Shown in pieces: positions 1 through 8,495 of a stretch of 59,892 nt of DNA. The position numbers were made by a program, and so were the translations under genes. The DNA lies in assembly GCF_004136015.1 (NCBI RefSeq), contig NZ_CP024866.1, positions 2,426,638 through 2,486,529 of the forward strand, written 5' to 3'. The stretch's first letter is position 1. Each line of letters starts with the position of its first letter. The notes under the pieces are model-generated. The model searched no databases. It saw only the letters and a program-made list of their open reading frames with translations, and was not told the origin of the DNA. The stretch comes from Pseudomonas sp. ACM7 (lineage in GTDB: Bacteria; Pseudomonadota; Gammaproteobacteria; Pseudomonadales; Pseudomonadaceae).

Positions 1-291
1 CACGGTCACCAGGTTGGTGCCTTTGCCTTCATTGAAGCTCTTCAGGTACGGCAGGGTCTGGAAGTAGTTGGCATCCAGACGCTTCTGGTCGACTTGTACG
101 TTCGGCTGAACGTAGTCGGTGAAGACTTTGATTTCCAGATCCACGCCTTCTTTGGCGAGGGTGGGTTTGATCAGTTCCAGAATCTCGGCGTGTGGAACCG
201 GGGTCGCCGCAACCACCAGTTTCTCGCCAGCCTGGGCCAGGCCCGCGGTCAGGGCAGCCGCCAATGCGGTGAACAACAGAACCTTTTTCAT
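1..291 (-). CDS. metQ: MetQ/NlpA-family methionine-binding protein, 5' part only
   Basis: The first 97 codons of a periplasmic substrate-binding protein of the MetQ (NlpA lipoprotein) family; the rest lies left of the window. The N-terminus is a typical signal peptide (Lys-Lys, hydrophobic core, ending AQA/G) without an obvious lipobox cysteine, so it is probably free in the periplasm. The mature start has the family pattern: KLVVAATPVPHAEIL, then a DYVQPN segment and LDANYFQTLPYL. The family binds D/L-methionine for the MetNI ABC transporter; metN and metI would be expected beyond the left edge. Family assignment is clear, but the exact ligand is inferred. Confidence 0.85.
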   Translation of the reverse strand, partial: MKKVLLFTALAAALTAGLAQAGEKLVVAATPVPHAEILELIKPTLAKEGVDLEIKVFTDYVQPNVQVDQKRLDANYFQTLPYLKSFNEGKGTNLVTV

Positions 292-464
292 GCAGTGTCC
301 TTATCGAAAATCGCGGTCGTGATCGACGACGGCTTGTTTATTACGAGTGGTTTTTGTAAGTGCTAATGAAGTGCTATCGCTGGCGTGACGCGGACAATAC
401 CGGGATTTTTTATTCCCGAACAATATCTTTTATTCACTTTCATATTCCATTTTGTTCATACGGC

Positions 465-560
465 GTAGGAGCTGCCGAAGGCTGCGATCTTTTGATCTTG
501 ATCTTCGGCAATCTAGAGCATTGCCAAGATCAAAAGATCGCAGGCTGCGCCAGCTCCTAC
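465..560. repeat. REP inverted pair, GTAGGAGCTGCC type
   Basis: A long imperfect hairpin of about 96 bp. The left arm begins GTAGGAGCTGCCGAAGG and the right arm ends with its complement. The central part (TTGATCTTCGGCAATC / complement) also pairs, so nearly the whole element can fold. The stop codon of the adjacent sigma54-activator-like gene (557-559) lies inside the right arm. Related elements are at 10576-10646 and 37625-37703. Confidence 0.85.
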
Positions 561-1486
561 ACAAACGCGGTGTTTTTGAGGAGTTGTTTCAAGGCTTCTT
601 TCTCTGCGGTGGAACCGCTGCCGAGAATCTGCTTCAGTTGCCGCTCGATCTGCACCAATGACGGCGGTGCCTCGGGCAGATTCAAATGCTCGGGCAAAAT
701 CTCATCGCCGGTGCTGACCAACAACGCAAAGTGAATGACGTTTTCCAGCTCCCGGGTGTTGCCCGGCCAACTGTGTTGCTCTAACAAATGCTGCGCGGCT
801 TCGCTGATCAGCGGCACCGGCAGGTCCAGGCGTTGGCTATAGATACCGAGGAAATATTCGGACAGCGACAGAATATCGCCCACCCGTTCACGCAAGGCCG
901 GCAGTTCGAGCTGGCCTTCGCTGAGGTAGTGGTAGAGCCGCTCATGGAATTTTCCGGCGGCCACCGCTTGGGCCAGATCGATGCTGGTAGCCGCCACCAG
1001 GCGCACGTCCACCGGGCTTGGTTGGTGAGCGCCCACACGAGTGACTTCGTGGTTTTCCAGCGCCGCGAGCAATTTGATCTGGATCGGTAGCGGCAAGTCG
1101 CCGATCTCATCCAGGTAGAGCGTCCCGCCGTTGGCAGAACCGAACCAACCCGCGCGACTGCTGGCCGAACCGCTGTAACTGCCAGCGGCATAACCGAACA
1201 ATTCAGCATCAGCGTAGGTCGGACTGATCGCGCCGCAATTGACCGAGACGAACAACCCGCCACGATCACTCGCACGATGGATGTGCCGTGCGAGCAATTC
1301 CTTGCCGCTGCCGGTTTCGCCGCGGATCAACACCGAGATCGAGCGCGGTGCCAATAGCTCCAGCTCCTGGCGTAACTGACGGGAACGCGGATCGACAAAC
1401 ACCAGCGCCTTGGCGCGAATGCTCAGGGGACTTTTTTCTGCGTCGGGGAAGGTCAGCAGCGGCTGACCGAAGGCTTCAAAACTCAT
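557..1486 (-). CDS. SfnR-like sigma54 activator AAA+ protein without visible HTH
   Basis: A 309-residue protein consisting almost wholly of a sigma54-activator AAA+ domain. Walker A is GETGSGKE (about residues 52-59) and Walker B lies in GGTLYLDEIG. The ATG at 1486 is chosen because the domain begins soon after it; the open frame upstream has no family similarity. There is no N-terminal sensor domain, as in SfnR-type regulators of organosulfur use, which fits the sulfur-related neighbours. Two features are unusual: the loop that should read GAFTGA, which contacts sigma54, reads GSYSGS, and no Fis-type helix-turn-helix follows the AAA+ domain. The reading frame ends on a TAG supplied by a REP element. 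It may be a conserved short variant acting with a partner, or a decayed regulator. Confidence 0.75.
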   Translation of the reverse strand: MSFEAFGQPLLTFPDAEKSPLSIRAKALVFVDPRSRQLRQELELLAPRSISVLIRGETGSGKELLARHIHRASDRGGLFVSVNCGAISPTYADAELFGYAAGSYSGSASSRAGWFGSANGGTLYLDEIGDLPLPIQIKLLAALENHEVTRVGAHQPSPVDVRLVAATSIDLAQAVAAGKFHERLYHYLSEGQLELPALRERVGDILSLSEYFLGIYSQRLDLPVPLISEAAQHLLEQHSWPGNTRELENVIHFALLVSTGDEILPEHLNLPEAPPSLVQIERQLKQILGSGSTAEKEALKQLLKNTAFV

Positions 1487-1560
1487 GGCAGACTCCCGCC
1501 CTAAACCGCCGGGAGACGGGGGGCGTTGTTTTAAAAAACAAAAGCAAAAAAAGAAAAGGT

Positions 1561-2142
1561 TCAAGCGCGGCGCAGGGCGTGGTGTTCCATTCGGTTTTGC
1601 AGGCGATAGAGATAGGCAAAACCCTGCTCCCAGCGTTGGTGACCGGACTTCACGTTGATGTGTCCGGCACCCGACAAAATCCCCGCCTCGGCGCCCCAGT
1701 GACGTGCCAGTTCCAACGCACGCGGTGTGCTCACGGCGCTGTCGTTGTCGGAGCTGACCACCTGACTCGGGAACGGCAGCAGGTGGGTTGGAATCGGTGC
1801 GAAGTTGCGCAGGGCCGGTGCACAGGCCGCACGCTCGACGTCCGCCGGGGCGACCAGCAAGGCGCCGCGGACCTGGCGCAAAAACTGCCCGGGCGCCGTG
1901 GCAGCCCAATGCGCGACAGTGATGCAACCCAGGCTATGGGCGATCAGGATCACCGGCGTGCTGTCGGCGGCAATCGCCTCAGCCAGTGCCGCGACCCAAT
2001 CTTCACGACGCGGCGTCAGCCAGTCGGCCTGCTCCACCCGCGCGCTGTTCGGCAGGCTGTTCTGCCAATGGCTTTGCCAATGATCTTCTGGCGATCCTTG
2101 CCAGCCCGGCACAATCAGGTAGCGAATTGATTCGTTGCGCAT
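1561..2142 (-). CDS. RBBP9/YdeN-family alpha/beta hydrolase
   Basis: A 193-residue small serine hydrolase. It starts with the family hallmark VPGWQGSPEDHWQSHW. The nucleophile elbow is HSLG (in LIAHSLGCITVAHWA), the acid is probably in SDNDSAV, and the C-terminal GAGHIN supplies the catalytic histidine. It is a soluble protein with no signal peptide. The natural substrate of this family is generally unknown. The gene is codirectional with the sigma54-like gene downstream (74 bp gap), which suggests one transcription unit. Family call is firm; the role is open. Confidence 0.85.
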   Translation of the reverse strand: MRNESIRYLIVPGWQGSPEDHWQSHWQNSLPNSARVEQADWLTPRREDWVAALAEAIAADSTPVILIAHSLGCITVAHWAATAPGQFLRQVRGALLVAPADVERAACAPALRNFAPIPTHLLPFPSQVVSSDNDSAVSTPRALELARHWGAEAGILSGAGHINVKSGHQRWEQGFAYLYRLQNRMEHHALRRA

Positions 2143-2489
2143 GGGGGAGCTCTCCTGCTGCGTGTCTGTTCCTGAGCAAGTATAGGGAGGAGAGTTATAT
2201 TCGTTAAGGAATAAGAAGCTATTTATTAAGACCTATAAGGAATATGCGGCAGTTTTGAATGGACAAAAAAAGGGACCGCACCCTGCCAAGGAGACGGCCC
2301 CGGAAACTCAAAATTTGATAATGCGATGATTGGCTGAAATGCATATCCAATAAAGGAATATTTAATTATTTTATTAGATCCAAAATGCATATATCAATCA
2401 GCGATACTGTCGCCACCAAGCAACCCTGCTTGCGTCATAACGTATCGCCCTATTGGGTCAGATTGATGACGAGTTTCAGGACACATCGA
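2143..2489. other. AT-rich non-coding stretch
   Basis: About 350 bp between the hydrolase start and the desaturase end. It is markedly richer in A+T than its surroundings, for example 2340-2400. It should hold the promoter of the hydrolase and the 3' end of the desaturase transcript. I see no convincing ORF, terminator hairpin or sigma54 -24/-12 promoter. Confidence 0.5.
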
Positions 2490-3563
2490 TCAAGCCTGAG
2501 CGGCACGCACCTCCTGCGCCTCTGTTGCTTCCTTGCGCACAAATCGATTCGCCCGCCCAAACGTCCCGAAATCATTGAATCGCACACCCATCTCGCGCAT
2601 CGCTTTATGCGCCACCGACACGGTCATCTGACGGATGTAAAACGGTTCCTTCACTACAAAATGATGAATCCCGTGAGTGCTGCCGAAGTTGAAGCAGAAC
2701 GCCTGCAACGGCCACATCCACCAAGGGTTCAGCACCTGGGTCTGCTGGATCACGTTGCCCGGCTCCACGTCACCGTAGTAGTGCATGTTCGAGCTGACGA
2801 AATGCAGGCAAAAGGTACGCAACACGTTCGGGCCGATGATCACCACGGCAGCGATGTCGATCACCTGCATCACCGACAAAGTAGTGGCCGACCATTCAAT
2901 CGACGTTCCCATTAGAGAGGCGATGCCATTGGCCGCATGGAAGCCCAGGAACATGTACCAAGCCCCCCAATGCACCAGCGCCAGTGGCGCGTAGACCCTC
3001 AGGGTGCGCTTGATGATGCTGATCTTGTGAGCCCAGGTCTTGGCCCGCAGCATACGAATGAACGCCGACATCACGTTGTCGCCGACCATCAACAGCCGCG
3101 CAAAACCCCAGGGTTCGCCGTTGGTGATGGCGCGCTCTTCCATGTCGGATTCCGTGCCGGAGACTTTGTGATGATTGAGGTGCAGATGCCGGCGAATCCA
3201 CGGATTGATCGTGCTCGGCCGCGCCAGCCACACCAATCCCATCATCAGGTTGTGCGGCATGCGTTGTTTGCGGAAGTACATGCTATGAATCAGGTCGTGT
3301 TCCAGCTCGTGGGTCAGCGAGGCAAAAAATGCGTTGAGCAACAGGCATGCCCACCACGCCATGTGCCCGGTCATGTAGAGCGTTGCCGAGCCAATCATGC
3401 CGACCAGCGCGAAGGCCAGAATGCCCGCGCCCAAGGCGTCCTGATGGTTGAGAATCGGGTAGCGCTGACGCAGTTCGACCCCCTTGGCCAGCACCACTTC
3501 ACGAATATGCGCTGATCGTTGTGCTGCATTCAGTCGCTGGGGACTTGCAGAAGTACCGTGCAT
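2490..3563 (-). CDS. Membrane fatty-acid desaturase
   Basis: A 357-residue integral-membrane di-iron desaturase. The three histidine boxes are HELEH (residues 85-89), HLHLNHH (126-132) and HGIHH (near 297). Hydrophobic segments around residues 45-80 and 190-270 fit the usual topology. It would introduce a double bond into an acyl chain at the inner membrane; the position cannot be read from sequence. It differs from the acyl-CoA-type DesA at 13051. The neighbouring AraC regulator is divergent across 100 bp and is a plausible regulator. Confidence 0.85.
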   Translation of the reverse strand: MHGTSASPQRLNAAQRSAHIREVVLAKGVELRQRYPILNHQDALGAGILAFALVGMIGSATLYMTGHMAWWACLLLNAFFASLTHELEHDLIHSMYFRKQRMPHNLMMGLVWLARPSTINPWIRRHLHLNHHKVSGTESDMEERAITNGEPWGFARLLMVGDNVMSAFIRMLRAKTWAHKISIIKRTLRVYAPLALVHWGAWYMFLGFHAANGIASLMGTSIEWSATTLSVMQVIDIAAVVIIGPNVLRTFCLHFVSSNMHYYGDVEPGNVIQQTQVLNPWWMWPLQAFCFNFGSTHGIHHFVVKEPFYIRQMTVSVAHKAMREMGVRFNDFGTFGRANRFVRKEATEAQEVRAAQA

Positions 3564-3663
3564 GCTTCCATCCTCTGGTTATTGATGTTCGCATCCTGCC
3601 TTGTGAACCCTCGCAACGCGGTAGCCGTGAACGCCAACCTGTTGACCGGAAGCGCCAATCAGC

Positions 3664-4668
3664 ATGACTGAACCGACCTCCCTCGCCAGCTGGACCCGCG
3701 CCCTGCGCAAGCAACTCGATGCGCTGGGCCTCGACAGCACCGCCCTGTGCCAACAGGCGGGGCTCGACCCGCGACTGATGGACGACCCGAACGCCCGTTA
3801 CCCGTTGTCCGGCACCACGCGCCTGTGGGAAATCGCAGTGCAAGTCAGCGGCGACCCGGCGATTGGTTTGCGGGTATCGCGCTTCGTCAGCCCCACCACG
3901 TTTCACGCACTCGGTTATGCGCTGGTCGCCAGCGGCAGTCTGCGAGAAGTGTTCGAGCGCATCGTGCGTTATCACCAAGTGGTCAGCGATGCCCTGGATC
4001 TGGAACTGACTCGCGCCGAGGACCGCTACCGCTTCCGCCTGAAAATCCCGCCAGGCAATCCGGCCCCGGCCTTCGAAGCCATCGACGCCTTCACGGCAAT
4101 TTACGTACGCACCTGCCGCAATCGCCTGGGCCGCGATTACGCCCCGCTGGCGGTGTACCTGCGCCGCCCGGAACCGGCGGACCCGCATCAATGGCACAAA
4201 GTCTTCCGCTCACCGGTGTACTTCGCCGCCGATGAAGACCGACTGGAATTCGCCGTCGCGGACTTCGACAGCCACCTGGACGACGCCAACCCGGAACTGG
4301 CCGAGCACAACGAAGCCGTGCTCAAACGCACCCTCGCACAACTCAAACCCCTGACTTGGGAACGCAAGGTTCGCGACGCCATTGAGGAGCAATTGCCGGA
4401 AGGCGAGCCCAGCGCCGAACACATCGCCCAGGCTCTGCACCTGAGTTTGCGCAGCCTGCAACGGCATCTGGCGGACGAGGGTTACCGCTTTGATACATTG
4501 CTCAACGAAAGCCGCGAGAACCTGGCGCTGCTGCATTTACGTGATCCGCAATGCTCGTTGAGCGAGATCAGCTATCTGCTGGGATTTGCGGACACGAGCA
4601 GCTTCAGCCGCGCATTCAAGCGCTGGACCGGGATGACACCGGGGCAGTTTAGGGATGGGTTGCGGTAA
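3664..4668 (+). CDS. AraC-family regulator with N-terminal arabinose_bd-type domain
   Basis: A 334-residue regulator. Residues about 25-205 match the ligand-binding domain common in Pseudomonas AraC proteins of the OruR type, and residues about 245-330 carry the double HTH (HIAQALHLSLRSLQRHL and LSEISYLLGFADTSSFSRAFKRWTGMTPGQFR). The ATG at 3664 gives a full-length family member. It is divergent from the fatty-acid desaturase with only 100 bp between them, so it probably controls that gene, perhaps in response to a fatty acid. The ligand is not known. Confidence 0.88.
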   Translation: MTEPTSLASWTRALRKQLDALGLDSTALCQQAGLDPRLMDDPNARYPLSGTTRLWEIAVQVSGDPAIGLRVSRFVSPTTFHALGYALVASGSLREVFERIVRYHQVVSDALDLELTRAEDRYRFRLKIPPGNPAPAFEAIDAFTAIYVRTCRNRLGRDYAPLAVYLRRPEPADPHQWHKVFRSPVYFAADEDRLEFAVADFDSHLDDANPELAEHNEAVLKRTLAQLKPLTWERKVRDAIEEQLPEGEPSAEHIAQALHLSLRSLQRHLADEGYRFDTLLNESRENLALLHLRDPQCSLSEISYLLGFADTSSFSRAFKRWTGMTPGQFRDGLR

Positions 4669-4696
4669 CTGATCCGAGAAGTGTGTTGCCTCGTCC

Positions 4697-4772
4697 GGCC
4701 TCATCGCGAGCAAGCTCGCTCCCACAGTTGACCGCATTCCAATGTGGGAGCGAGCTTGCTCGCGATGAGGCC
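4697..4772. repeat. REP inverted pair, GTGGGAGC type
   Basis: Two arms of about 30 bp, GGCCTCATCGCGAGCAAGC and so on, and their exact complement, separated by about 16 bp. It lies between the convergent ends of the AraC gene and the receiver gene and could act as a bidirectional transcript end. Confidence 0.9.
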
Positions 4773-4795
4773 AGACCAGACACTACAGAAACGCC

Positions 4796-5161
4796 TCAGC
4801 GCCCCCGATCCCGCCGCAACAATTTACGCACCCGCTTCACCAGTTCACTCACGGCAAACGGCTTGAGCAGGTAATCATCCTCATGCAACTCCAGATCGCG
4901 CAGGCGATCCTCGATGCCGTCCTTGGTGGTCAGGAACAGCACCGGCGTTTCGCCGAGCTTGCGGATCTGCTGCAGCAACTGCCAGCCATTGAGCCCCGGC
5001 AGCATCACGTCGAGGATGATCAGCTCGTATTCGCCAGACTCGATGAAACGACGGCCGTCCATACCGTTGACCGCCACATCGACTGAGTAACTTGCCTCGT
5101 TCAGACCTTTAGCCAGGAGTTTGGCGGTCTCAGGTTCGTCTTCCACTAACAGCACACGCAT
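4796..5161 (-). CDS. Receiver-only response regulator (OmpR/PhoB-type receiver)
   Basis: A 121-residue protein covering just one receiver domain. It has the acidic pocket (VEDE), the phospho-acceptor aspartate in LIILDVMLPG (residue 51), the conserved threonine in LFLTTKD and the lysine in LLKPF. The sequence resembles heavy-metal-type OmpR regulators (CopR/CzcR), but the frame ends just after LLRR, where the linker to the winged-helix domain would start. No winged-helix remnant is seen in the 130 bp downstream, which holds a REP pair. No sensor kinase gene is adjacent. It could be a stand-alone phospho-signalling protein or a truncated regulator. Confidence 0.8.
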   Translation of the reverse strand: MRVLLVEDEPETAKLLAKGLNEASYSVDVAVNGMDGRRFIESGEYELIILDVMLPGLNGWQLLQQIRKLGETPVLFLTTKDGIEDRLRDLELHEDDYLLKPFAVSELVKRVRKLLRRDRGR

Positions 5162-5231
5162 GGCACACCTCGATTGTCGTCATCACAGGCTAGGCGCCTT
5201 CGCGTCCAAAGCCCACCACTAACGCCGGGTT

Positions 5232-5918
5232 TTAGATAATCGCCAACATCCGCAATCGTTGCGCATCCAGAATCTCGATCTCGCCGTACTTGAGATTCAC
5301 AATCCCCTGCCCCTGCAAGTCCTTGAGAATCTGGTTGGTGGTCTGGCGCGACAGCGAAAGCATCGACGCCAATTGTTCCTGGGGCAGTTGCAACACCCGT
5401 CTCGGCGGGTCGATTTCGCCGTAACCCTCGGCGATCATCAGCAAGCGATGAGCCAGTCGAGCGGCGGTTGGCATGAGGCTCAGTTGTTCGAGATTGATGA
5501 AGGTCAGGCGCAGTTTCTGGCTCATCAGCAATGCCAGTTGCCGCCAGTACGCCGGTTGCTCATCAAGCAATGTCAGCAGCACAGTTTGCGGGATGTGCAA
5601 CAGGGTGCAATGGCCCAGACCGAACGCATCGTGAGTGCGCGGCTGACCATCGAACAGACAGATTTCGCCGAACCAGTGGGGCGACTCCACCAGGCTCAAC
5701 AGCGCCTCCTTGCCCTGCTCGCTCACCGCGCCGATCCGCACCGAACCTTCGAGCACCGCGTACAGCCCGCACGGTGGATCGCCGCGCTTGAACAGCCGCT
5801 GGCCCGGCGACAACCGCCGCACCTTGGCGGCGGCCAGCAGACTATCCTGTAAAGGAACAGGTAGATGGCTGAACCACTGCCCTTTATCCAGCCGCGAACG
5901 CCAAACCTGCATGTCCAT
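5232..5918 (-). CDS. Crp/Fnr-family transcriptional regulator
   Basis: A 228-residue protein with an N-terminal cyclic-nucleotide-binding-like barrel (about residues 20-130; LFKRGDPPCGLYAVLEGSVRI, then EICLFDGQPRTHDA) and a C-terminal HTH (about 155-225; QEQLASMLSLSRQTTNQILKDL). There are no Fnr-type cysteine clusters at the N-terminus. The start at 5918 is favoured by an AGGAG sequence at correct spacing; the longer frame upstream is not family-like. It is divergent from the Mpo1-like gene, with 84 bp between the start codons, and may control it. The effector is unknown. Confidence 0.87.
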   Translation of the reverse strand: MDMQVWRSRLDKGQWFSHLPVPLQDSLLAAAKVRRLSPGQRLFKRGDPPCGLYAVLEGSVRIGAVSEQGKEALLSLVESPHWFGEICLFDGQPRTHDAFGLGHCTLLHIPQTVLLTLLDEQPAYWRQLALLMSQKLRLTFINLEQLSLMPTAARLAHRLLMIAEGYGEIDPPRRVLQLPQEQLASMLSLSRQTTNQILKDLQGQGIVNLKYGEIEILDAQRLRMLAII

Positions 5919-6002
5919 GAAAACTCCTGGAGATTGTCGCCTGCCTGACAGAGCGAAATGTGGACCCGGGGCATGATCCATCACCCAACAGGAGGAACAA
6001 CA

Positions 6003-6527
6003 ATGAAAAGCCTCGTCGACCATCTCAGTCAATACGCCGCCTACCACCGTGACCCGCGCAATATTGCCACCCACTTTATCGGTATTCCGCTGATCGTTGT
6101 CGCCGTTGCGGTGCTGCTGTCACGGCCCGAGTGGTCGCTGGCCGGAGTTTGGGTGTCACCGGCAGTGCTTTTGGCGCTGGCTTCGGCGTGGTTTTATCTG
6201 CGATTGGAGTTACGGCTGGGCGCGCTGATGACGGTGTTGCTGGGCCTTTGTGTTTGGCTGGGTCATGTGCTCGCGCAGCAAAGCACGTTCGTCTGGCTTG
6301 CGAGCGGCATCGGGATGTTTGTGGTGGGTTGGGTGATTCAATTTGCCGGTCATCACTACGAAGGACGCAAACCGGCGTTTGTCGATGATGTGACGGGGTT
6401 GATTGTCGGGCCGTTGTTTGTGGTGGTTGAGCTGGCGTTTTTGGTTGGGTTGCGGCATGACCTCAAAGAGCAGATCGAGGCGCGGGTGGGTGGTGTGCGG
6501 GTCAATCCGAATCGCGCCGCTGCGTAG
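6003..6527 (+). CDS. Mpo1-like (DUF962/YGL010w-type) membrane protein
   Basis: A 174-residue integral membrane protein with several transmembrane segments. The N-terminal YAAYHRDPRNIATHFIGIPL and the later QFAGHHYEGRKPAF are signatures of the DUF962/Mpo1 family. Yeast Mpo1 is an iron-dependent dioxygenase in 2-hydroxy fatty-acid alpha-oxidation, and the conserved histidines (H in YHRDP, H in ATHF, HHYEG) are present here. The start at 6003 follows AGGAGG with good spacing. Bacterial function is inferred only by homology. Confidence 0.82.
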   Translation: MKSLVDHLSQYAAYHRDPRNIATHFIGIPLIVVAVAVLLSRPEWSLAGVWVSPAVLLALASAWFYLRLELRLGALMTVLLGLCVWLGHVLAQQSTFVWLASGIGMFVVGWVIQFAGHHYEGRKPAFVDDVTGLIVGPLFVVVELAFLVGLRHDLKEQIEARVGGVRVNPNRAAA

Positions 6528-6530
6528 ATC

Positions 6531-6610
6531 GCTTTCGCGAGCAAGCCCGCTCCCACATTGGATTTGTGTCCACCATAGATCCAGTGTGGGAGCGGGCTTG
6601 CTCGCGAAGC
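6531..6610. repeat. REP inverted pair, GTGGGAGC type
   Basis: Arms of about 32 bp (GCTTTCGCGAGCAAGCCCGC and complement) with a 15-bp centre. It sits between the convergent ends of the Mpo1-like gene and cysA. Confidence 0.9.
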
Positions 6611-6617
6611 TTTTGCT

Positions 6618-7607
6618 TTAGATGTTGGCGACTTTCTGCCAGACCTTCGGCTTGAAGAACAGCGTCTCGCCCTTCGCCAACCCGGTCAGGCTGTCGTGAT
6701 CTTTCACCACTTCAGCTTCGATCAATTCGCTCTGGCCTTCGACCTTCAGCGTCACCCGTGTCGTCGCGCCCAACGGACGAATATCCCGCACCTCGGCCGC
6801 GTGGTGATCCTCCAGCTCATGACGCGACAGCGACACTTCGTGCGGACGGAACAGCACATGGTTGTCTTCACCCAGATGCAGCCGGTTCGAATCGCCCAGG
6901 AAGTGATAAACGAAATCGCTGGCCGGGTTTTCGTAGACGTCGCCCGGTGAGCCGATCTGCTCGATCACGCCCTTGTTCATCACCACGATGCGGTCGGCGA
7001 CTTCCATCGCTTCTTCCTGGTCGTGAGTCACGAACACCGAGGTCAGGTTGATGTCCTCGTGCAGCCGCGCCAACCAGCGACGCAGTTCTTTACGGACCTT
7101 GGCGTCGAGGGCGCCGAAGGGTTCGTCGAGCAGCAGGACTTTTGGTTCAACCGCCAAGGCACGAGCCAAGGCGATACGCTGACGCTGACCGCCGGAGAGT
7201 TGTTCCGGGTAGCGATCCGACAACCAATCCAGTTGCACCATGTTCAGCAGCTCGTGGACTTTCACCGCGATCTGGCTTTCGCTCGGGCGCTGGTTTTTCG
7301 GCTTCATGCGCAGACCGAACGCGACGTTGTCGAACACGGTCATGTGGCGGAACAGCGCGTAGTGCTGGAACACGAAACCGACGTTGCGATCACGCACATC
7401 GTGACCGGAGACGTCTTCACCGTGGAACACGATGCTGCCCTTATCCGGGGTTTCCAGACCGGCGATGATCCGCAACAGTGTGGTCTTGCCGCAACCGGAC
7501 GGGCCAAGCAGCGCCACGAGTTCGCCGCTTTGAATGTCCAGGCTGATGTTGTCCAGCGCCTTGAACGCGTGAAAATTCTTGCTGACGTTACGCACTTCGA
7601 TCGACAT
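6618..7607 (-). CDS. cysA: Sulfate/thiosulfate ABC transporter ATPase
   Basis: A 329-residue ATP-binding subunit that powers sulfate/thiosulfate import through CysTW. Walker A GPSGCGKT is at residues 35-42, the signature LSGGQ at 137-141, Walker B VLLLDEP at 157-163, and the H-loop is in [19 protein letters not shown]-terminal regulatory domain (about 240-329) completes the normal CysA length. It is the last gene of the operon; its ATG lies 3 bp after the cysW stop, and its Shine-Dalgarno (GGAGGA) is inside the cysW 3' end. Confidence 0.96.
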   Translation of the reverse strand: MSIEVRNVSKNFHAFKALDNISLDIQSGELVALLGPSGCGKTTLLRIIAGLETPDKGSIVFHGEDVSGHDVRDRNVGFVFQHYALFRHMTVFDNVAFGLRMKPKNQRPSESQIAVKVHELLNMVQLDWLSDRYPEQLSGGQRQRIALARALAVEPKVLLLDEPFGALDAKVRKELRRWLARLHEDINLTSVFVTHDQEEAMEVADRIVVMNKGVIEQIGSPGDVYENPASDFVYHFLGDSNRLHLGEDNHVLFRPHEVSLSRHELEDHHAAEVRDIRPLGATTRVTLKVEGQSELIEAEVVKDHDSLTGLAKGETLFFKPKVWQKVANI

Positions 7608-7610
7608 GAC

Positions 7611-8483
7611 TTATTCCTCCGCGGCGCTGGCGCGCAGGCGGTTAATACGGTTTTCGCTCCACTGCTTGAGCAGCAGGATGAAGAGCGCCAGGATCAGCAA
7701 CAGGCTCGCCACGGCGAATGCGGCCACGTGGTTGTATTCGTTGTAGAGGATCTCGACGTGCAGCGGCAGGGTGTTGGTCACCCCGCGAATGTGCCCGGAA
7801 ACCACCGAGACCGCACCGAACTCACCCATGGCCCGCGCCGTACACAGCACCACGCCGTAGATCAGGCCCCATTTGATGTTGGGAACGGTGACGTGCCAGA
7901 ACATCTGCCAGCCATTGGCCCCGAGCAGACGCGCGGCCTCTTCTTCCTGCGTGCCTTGTTCCTGCATCAGCGGGATCAGCTCACGCGCCACGAACGGCAC
8001 GGTGACGAAGATCGTCGCCAACACGATGCCCGGCAAGGCGAAGACGATCTGGATGTCGTGGTCCTGCAGCCACGGCCCGAACAGGCCCTGAGCACCGAAC
8101 ATCAGCACGTAGACCAGACCGGCGATCACCGGCGATACCGAGAACGGCAAGTCGATCAGGGTCACCAGCATGCTCTTGCCGCGGAACGAGTATTTACTCA
8201 CGCACCACGCGGCGCTGACACCGAACACCAGGTTCAGCGGCACTGAAATCAGCACGGCAATCACCGTGAGTTTCAGGGCCGACAGAGCGTCGGGTTCGAA
8301 GATCGCGGTGAAGAACGCACCGAGGCCATTTTTCAGCCCCTGGGACACCACGATGAACAGTGGCAGAAACAGAAACAGCGCAAAAATCAGCCAGCCAAGG
8401 CTGATCAGAATTCGCCGCGAAGTGGCACTGCCACGGCGGGCAGCGTTGGCCGAGGAAGCGGCGCTAATAGACGATTGGGACAT
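7611..8483 (-). CDS. cysW: Sulfate ABC transporter permease CysW
   Basis: A 290-residue inner-membrane permease with about six transmembrane helices. The cytoplasmic EAA-type loop is [31 protein letters not shown]. The N-terminus is Ser/Ala-rich and cytoplasmic. It forms the transmembrane channel with CysT. It follows cysT by 12 bp and has a GGAGG-like site before its ATG, so it is translated from the same mRNA as cysT and cysA. Confidence 0.95.
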   Translation of the reverse strand: MSQSSISAASSANAARRGSATSRRILISLGWLIFALFLFLPLFIVVSQGLKNGLGAFFTAIFEPDALSALKLTVIAVLISVPLNLVFGVSAAWCVSKYSFRGKSMLVTLIDLPFSVSPVIAGLVYVLMFGAQGLFGPWLQDHDIQIVFALPGIVLATIFVTVPFVARELIPLMQEQGTQEEEAARLLGANGWQMFWHVTVPNIKWGLIYGVVLCTARAMGEFGAVSVVSGHIRGVTNTLPLHVEILYNEYNHVAAFAVASLLLILALFILLLKQWSENRINRLRASAAEE

Positions 8484-8495
8484 TTTCGCGCCTCC

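Noticed and set aside
1487..1927. Upstream extension of the sigma54-activator-like frame
   Set aside because: It overlaps the hydrolase gene on the same strand in another frame and has no family similarity; the AAA+ protein starts at 1486.
7023..8246. A 407-codon plus-strand frame over cysA/cysW
   Set aside because: It is antisense to two certain genes and its product is His/Gln/Arg-rich with no domain.
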